This document shows positions 60,785 to 64,000 of a DNA stretch of 64,000 nucleotides, piece after piece. The stretch is from the NCBI RefSeq assembly GCF_022484225.1, contig NZ_JAKVLT010000001.1:930001-994000 (forward strand), given 5' to 3'. Position 1 is the first letter of the stretch. Each line of letters starts with the position of its first letter. The notes under the pieces are model-generated. The model ran no database searches. It worked only from the letters and a program-made list of their open reading frames with translations, and was not told the DNA's origin. Both the position numbers and the translations under genes were made by a program. This DNA is from Pseudoramibacter sp. GTDB lineage: Bacteria > Bacillota > Clostridia > Eubacteriales > Eubacteriaceae.

Positions 60785-60820
60785 AAAAAAGAATCTTCGG
60801 TTTTCGAAGATTCTTTTTTT
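60785..60820 (+). terminator. Terminator after the EF-G-like gene
   Basis: AAGAATCTTCG / CGAAGATTCTT has a 5-base loop, A-run before and T-run after. Confidence 0.87.
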
Positions 60821-60835
60821 AAGGAGCAAGTGTAT

Positions 60836-61729
60836 ATGAAAAAAACGGAACTGAACATCCGCCGGAGATTTGAAAAACACCCGGTAGTATGGACATTTTT
60901 TTATTTTTTTTGGGTTGTGGCGCTGTTTATCGTTTTGGGGGGGATCTATCCCCAAAGTTTGATCTTCAATGTGGTGCTGCGCATCGTGTTGGGGGCAGGC
61001 ATTTTGTATCATCTGTATCGGGTGTTTCACTGGACCCCAAAAGCCCTCGGTTTTTCGAAGACAGGGCTTTTGACCTCCCTGCGTCTGTATTGGCTGGACT
61101 GGGTGAAAATTGCCATGGTTTTGTGTATTATCTTCGCGGCGCTGCATCCGAACGGCGTCCTGGCCGGCCGGATCGGCACCCCCCGGGCCACGTTGGTGAA
61201 AATTGCCCGGAACATCAGGCGGACGAGCCCGGCCAAAGGGTTTCGCATCTGCCTGTTTGGGCTGTCGGTCGGCTTTTTTGAAGAGGTTTTTATTCGCGTT
61301 GGGATGGTGAATCAGCTGCGGCTGGCTTTTCCAGACAGCCCGCGGTCGGCCTGGGCCATTTCCCTCATCAGCGGCGCGTTTTTTGCGAGCCTGCATTGGA
61401 TCAATCTCGGGGCCCAGTCTTTGAGCCTGACGGCGATGCAGGTCATTCAGGCTTTTGGCATCGGCGTGCTCTGGGCTGCGATCTACTGGCGCAGCGGCAA
61501 TATCCTCGTGCCGATTGTCATGCACAGCCTCACCGATATTCTGGTTCTTTTTCAGACCGCGGGCACGTCGCCGGCGGTCTCGGCCAATTATTTGAGCTCT
61601 TTAGTGGTTCTGGCCGCCTGCCTGCTTTTGACCGCCGTTTATCTGCGGCCGAAAAAGGCCGTCTCAAGTGGTATTCAGACAAGCCCTTTATGTTATAATA
61701 AAAAGATAAATGATGAATTGAAATTTTAA
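60836..61729 (+). CDS. CPBP family intramembrane metalloprotease
   Basis: The 297-residue membrane protein has about eight hydrophobic segments and the CPBP/Abi motifs: EEVFIRVGMVNQL (EExxxR), FFASLHW (FxxxH), and MHSLTDI (HxxxD). Relatives are Rce1-like proteases or bacteriocin-immunity proteins; the substrate is unknown. I choose the ATG at 60836, nine bases after AAGGAG, over a GTG at 60830. It starts soon after the EF-G-like terminator, so read-through or an unseen promoter must express it. Confidence 0.87.
   Translation: MKKTELNIRRRFEKHPVVWTFFYFFWVVALFIVLGGIYPQSLIFNVVLRIVLGAGILYHLYRVFHWTPKALGFSKTGLLTSLRLYWLDWVKIAMVLCIIFAALHPNGVLAGRIGTPRATLVKIARNIRRTSPAKGFRICLFGLSVGFFEEVFIRVGMVNQLRLAFPDSPRSAWAISLISGAFFASLHWINLGAQSLSLTAMQVIQAFGIGVLWAAIYWRSGNILVPIVMHSLTDILVLFQTAGTSPAVSANYLSSLVVLAACLLLTAVYLRPKKAVSSGIQTSPLCYNKKINDELKF
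61691..61699 (+). promoter_or_regulatory. Extended -10 promoter for the Ppx/GppA gene
   Basis: TGTTATAAT is a perfect extended -10 near the end of the CPBP gene, about 80 bases before the Ppx ATG. No good -35 is seen. Confidence 0.42.
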
Positions 61730-61779
61730 TAATCTATTCTAAGATATCAAAAAATATTCATAACAGAAGGGAAAATGAA

Positions 61780-63318
61780 ATGCAAGAGCACAATCGCATA
61801 GGGGTTATTGACATCGGGTCGAACAGCGTCCACCTGGTGGTGGCGGAGTATCATGACGAAAATGATTATTTTTCCGTGATTGACGATGCCAAGGTGAACG
61901 TCCGTCTCGGTGAGGGCATGACGAGAACAGGATGTCTGGATCCGGAGCGCATTGAAGTGGGCATTGACACGATGAAAATTTACCGCCGGATGATTGATGC
62001 GTATCAGATCGGCCAGGTCATCGCGACGGCGACAGCGGCGGTCCGAAAGGCGAAAAACGGCGATGAATTCGTGCGCCGCGCAAAAGAAGAAGCCGGCATC
62101 GACATCAACGTGATTCCCGGGGAACAGGAAGCGATGTACGATTATCTCGGCGTGGTGAACACCATCGATATCAAGGACGGGCTTCTGATGGATATTGGCG
62201 GCGGCTCGACGGAGCTGGTGCTGATCCAAAACCGTGAAAAGAAGGCCGGCGTGAGCCTGCCTTTCGGCGCGGTCGATCTGGCCGAAAAATTCAATCTGAC
62301 CGACAAGCCGAAAAAATCCGATCTGGAAAAGCTGCACGTTTTCCTGGAAGGCGCCTTTTCGCAGTATCCGCTGCTGGCAGAGGCCAAGGGCTACCCGGTG
62401 ATCGGCGTCGGCGGAACGATCCGCAACATGGGCCGCATCCACCGCAGAATGATCGATTATCCGCTGGAAATCGCACAGAATTACAGAATGAGCCGGAAGG
62501 ACGTCAAGACGGTCTGCGAAAAGACGGCGGCGATGGATTATCAGGAACGGAAAAACATCAAGGGGCTCTCCAAGGCCCGGGCCGATATTTTCATCGGTGC
62601 CAGTCAAGCCGTGATGGAAATCATGGGGGCTATCGACTCCGACCAGCTGATTATCTCGAAGGCGGGGCTTCGGGACGGGCTTTTGTACGAATCCATCGGC
62701 TACGGCGAAGGTGATCTGATACCGGAGGTCTTCGAGTACTCGTTGGTCAATACGGCGCGCCAGCTGGACGTGAACTGCATCCACGCCTATCAGGTTTACC
62801 GCATTTCCCGCAAGCTGTTCAACGAACTGGCGCCGATTCACGGCCTGCCGCTGAGCCGGACCTTGGATAAATCGCTGCGCACGGCGGCGATGCTTCACGA
62901 TTCGGGCATCAAAATTCAGTACTCCAATCACCAGCTGCACAGCTTTTATTTGATTTTAAACGCCGGAATCAACGGCCTGACCCACGAAGAAATGCTGATC
63001 GCGGCCTTCTCCGCGCTGAATCACCGCACCGGCAAAAAAGTACAGGTCGACGCCGAATACGCGCGGATGCTGACCAAGCAGGACCTCAACATCATCGACG
63101 TGTTCAGCTCGATCCTCCAGATTGCGGAATATTTAGACCGGGATATGGACGGGGTCGTCCGTGACGTCAACTGCGTGATTTCCGACGACGCGGTGACCCT
63201 CAACGTGCTGTCCCAGGAACATTCGGTCTTTACCGATATGATTTTGGACGAATGCGGGAAGAAATTCAATCGGGTGTTCAAGCACACCTTAAATCTTGAG
63301 AATGAGATTGTGAAATGA
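61780..63318 (+). CDS. ppx: Ppx/GppA family exopolyphosphatase with HD-like C-terminus
   Basis: The 512-residue protein has the ASKHA-fold phosphate loops GVIDIGSNSVHLVV (about 8-21) and LLMDIGGGSTELVLI (about 142-156) of Ppx/GppA phosphatases, which degrade polyphosphate or pppGpp. VGVGGTIRNMG is another family motif. The C-terminal third has an HD-type pattern (TAAMLHDSGIKI with HQLHS later), as in long Ppx proteins. Whether it acts on polyphosphate or pppGpp is not known. The ribosome site is AGAAGGG. Its stop overlaps the next ATG (ATGA). Confidence 0.9.
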   Translation: MQEHNRIGVIDIGSNSVHLVVAEYHDENDYFSVIDDAKVNVRLGEGMTRTGCLDPERIEVGIDTMKIYRRMIDAYQIGQVIATATAAVRKAKNGDEFVRRAKEEAGIDINVIPGEQEAMYDYLGVVNTIDIKDGLLMDIGGGSTELVLIQNREKKAGVSLPFGAVDLAEKFNLTDKPKKSDLEKLHVFLEGAFSQYPLLAEAKGYPVIGVGGTIRNMGRIHRRMIDYPLEIAQNYRMSRKDVKTVCEKTAAMDYQERKNIKGLSKARADIFIGASQAVMEIMGAIDSDQLIISKAGLRDGLLYESIGYGEGDLIPEVFEYSLVNTARQLDVNCIHAYQVYRISRKLFNELAPIHGLPLSRTLDKSLRTAAMLHDSGIKIQYSNHQLHSFYLILNAGINGLTHEEMLIAAFSALNHRTGKKVQVDAEYARMLTKQDLNIIDVFSSILQIAEYLDRDMDGVVRDVNCVISDDAVTLNVLSQEHSVFTDMILDECGKKFNRVFKHTLNLENEIVK

Positions 63319-64000
63319 TCAAACTGATTGCAACAGATGCGGACGGCACGCTCTTCCCGGACTGCGGCCAGGATTTGTCAGCGGCTTATTTCGAGACGGT
63401 GCAGGCCCTGATGGACCGCGGCGTGATTTTCGGCGTCTGCAGCGGCCGGCCGACTTCGAACCTGAAAAGGGTGTTCGCACCCATTCAGGATCAGATTTTT
63501 TACATCACCCAGAACGGCGCGATGGCGTCTTATCAGGATAAGATCGTCTACCGCGAAGCGATTCCGATGGCGGACACCCGGGCGATCGTGCGCGATATCC
63601 GGGCGCTGGACGGCTGCATGACCCTGTACGACACCGGGGAGGTGTGCTATTTCGAAAAGCGGGATAAAGAGGCCTACGAGTTTACGCGGGACGTCTACCA
63701 CTTCGACTGTGAGCTGGTCGACGATCTCCTTGAGCTGGACACGCCGTGCATCAAGTTTTCGGTCTACCGTGCCGACCACGTCGAGGAGGTCACGGAAAAG
63801 GCGTTTGCGCCGAAATGGCGGAAGACCATGAACGTGGCCTGCGCCGGAGAGCGAGTCGTGGATATGGTGCCGAAGGCGGCGTCAAAGGGCTCGTCTCTGG
63901 CCAAGATTCAGGCGCTTTTCGGCGTGTCGATGGACGAAACTTTGGCCTTTGGCGACAACAGCAACGACATCAGCATGCTCAACCAGGCGAAATACAGCGT
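63315..64000 (+). CDS. HAD-IIB (Cof-type) phosphatase, 3' truncated by the window
   Basis: The frame opens at the ATG at 63315, overlapping the ppx stop, and remains open to the window end (about 228 residues). Motif I is IATDADGTLFPD with the catalytic aspartates, motif II is VCSGRP, and motif IV lies in LAFGDNSNDISML. This is the Cof/YidA-type HAD-IIB subgroup, cytoplasmic phosphatases of sugar phosphates and similar substrates. Only a short C-terminal stretch is missing. Confidence 0.85.
   Translation, partial: MIKLIATDADGTLFPDCGQDLSAAYFETVQALMDRGVIFGVCSGRPTSNLKRVFAPIQDQIFYITQNGAMASYQDKIVYREAIPMADTRAIVRDIRALDGCMTLYDTGEVCYFEKRDKEAYEFTRDVYHFDCELVDDLLELDTPCIKFSVYRADHVEEVTEKAFAPKWRKTMNVACAGERVVDMVPKAASKGSSLAKIQALFGVSMDETLAFGDNSNDISMLNQAKYS

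Overview
The window reads as a chromosomal segment of a strictly anaerobic, moderate-GC Firmicute. My inference is the Clostridia, possibly the Eubacteriaceae; no rRNA is present to confirm it. Reasons are the strong GGAGG ribosome sites, sigma-A-like promoters, the oxygen-independent (Cbi) cobalamin pathway with CbiK chelatase, Firmicute-type YtxH, DUF948, YolD and CcpN-like proteins, and the AMMECR1/radical SAM pair. About 70 genes fill the window; I saw no tRNA, rRNA, CRISPR array or insertion sequence.

Region 1 (1-26.8 kb): after a truncated flavodoxin/ferredoxin gene and a NagD-type phosphatase comes a cobalt and corrin block. cbiMNQO (1871-4843) encodes an ECF cobalt importer behind a strong promoter and a structured leader. 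It is followed by 23 closely packed co-directional genes (4998-26791): cbiA, pduX, cbiC, cbiL, cbiD, cbiE, cbiT, a plsC-like acyltransferase, hemA, a Met8-like dehydrogenase, hemC, a cobA-hemD fusion, hemB, hemL, cbiK, cbiF, cbiG, cbiH, cbiJ, cbiP, cbiB, cobD and cobU. Together they run from glutamyl-tRNA to GDP-cobinamide, including the threonine-derived aminopropanol linker. cobS, cobT, a corrinoid adenosyltransferase and the late heme genes are not here.

Region 2 (27-37.5 kb): short operons. A GlcD-type FAD oxidase sits behind a GntR-like palindrome. Next come a histidine phosphatase fused to an ArsC/Spx-like domain, an iron-ADH-family protein lacking the usual metal ligands, a lipid kinase with a DUF1858 protein, a P1B metal ATPase divergent from a TetR operon (membrane PH-like protein, TSCPD protein, metallo-beta-lactamase-fold protein), and a CcpN-like HTH-CBS regulator.

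Region 3 (37.5-52.9 kb): an AmmeMemoRadiSam pair of unknown function, a lone glycogen-branching enzyme, ferritin, a DJ-1 protein, a Cna-B surface protein, DUF1810, ApbE with an apparently internally deleted NhaC-like carrier, GpmA, a zinc-ribbon protein, a four-gene XRE/ImmA/Y-family polymerase/YolD mutagenesis module, a flavin reductase and a DMT exporter.

Region 4 (53-64 kb): housekeeping genes. dnaX-ybaB-recR, ptsI-ptsH, YtxH and DUF948 proteins, an EF-G paralogue, a CPBP protease, a Ppx/GppA phosphatase and a HAD phosphatase cut by the window end.
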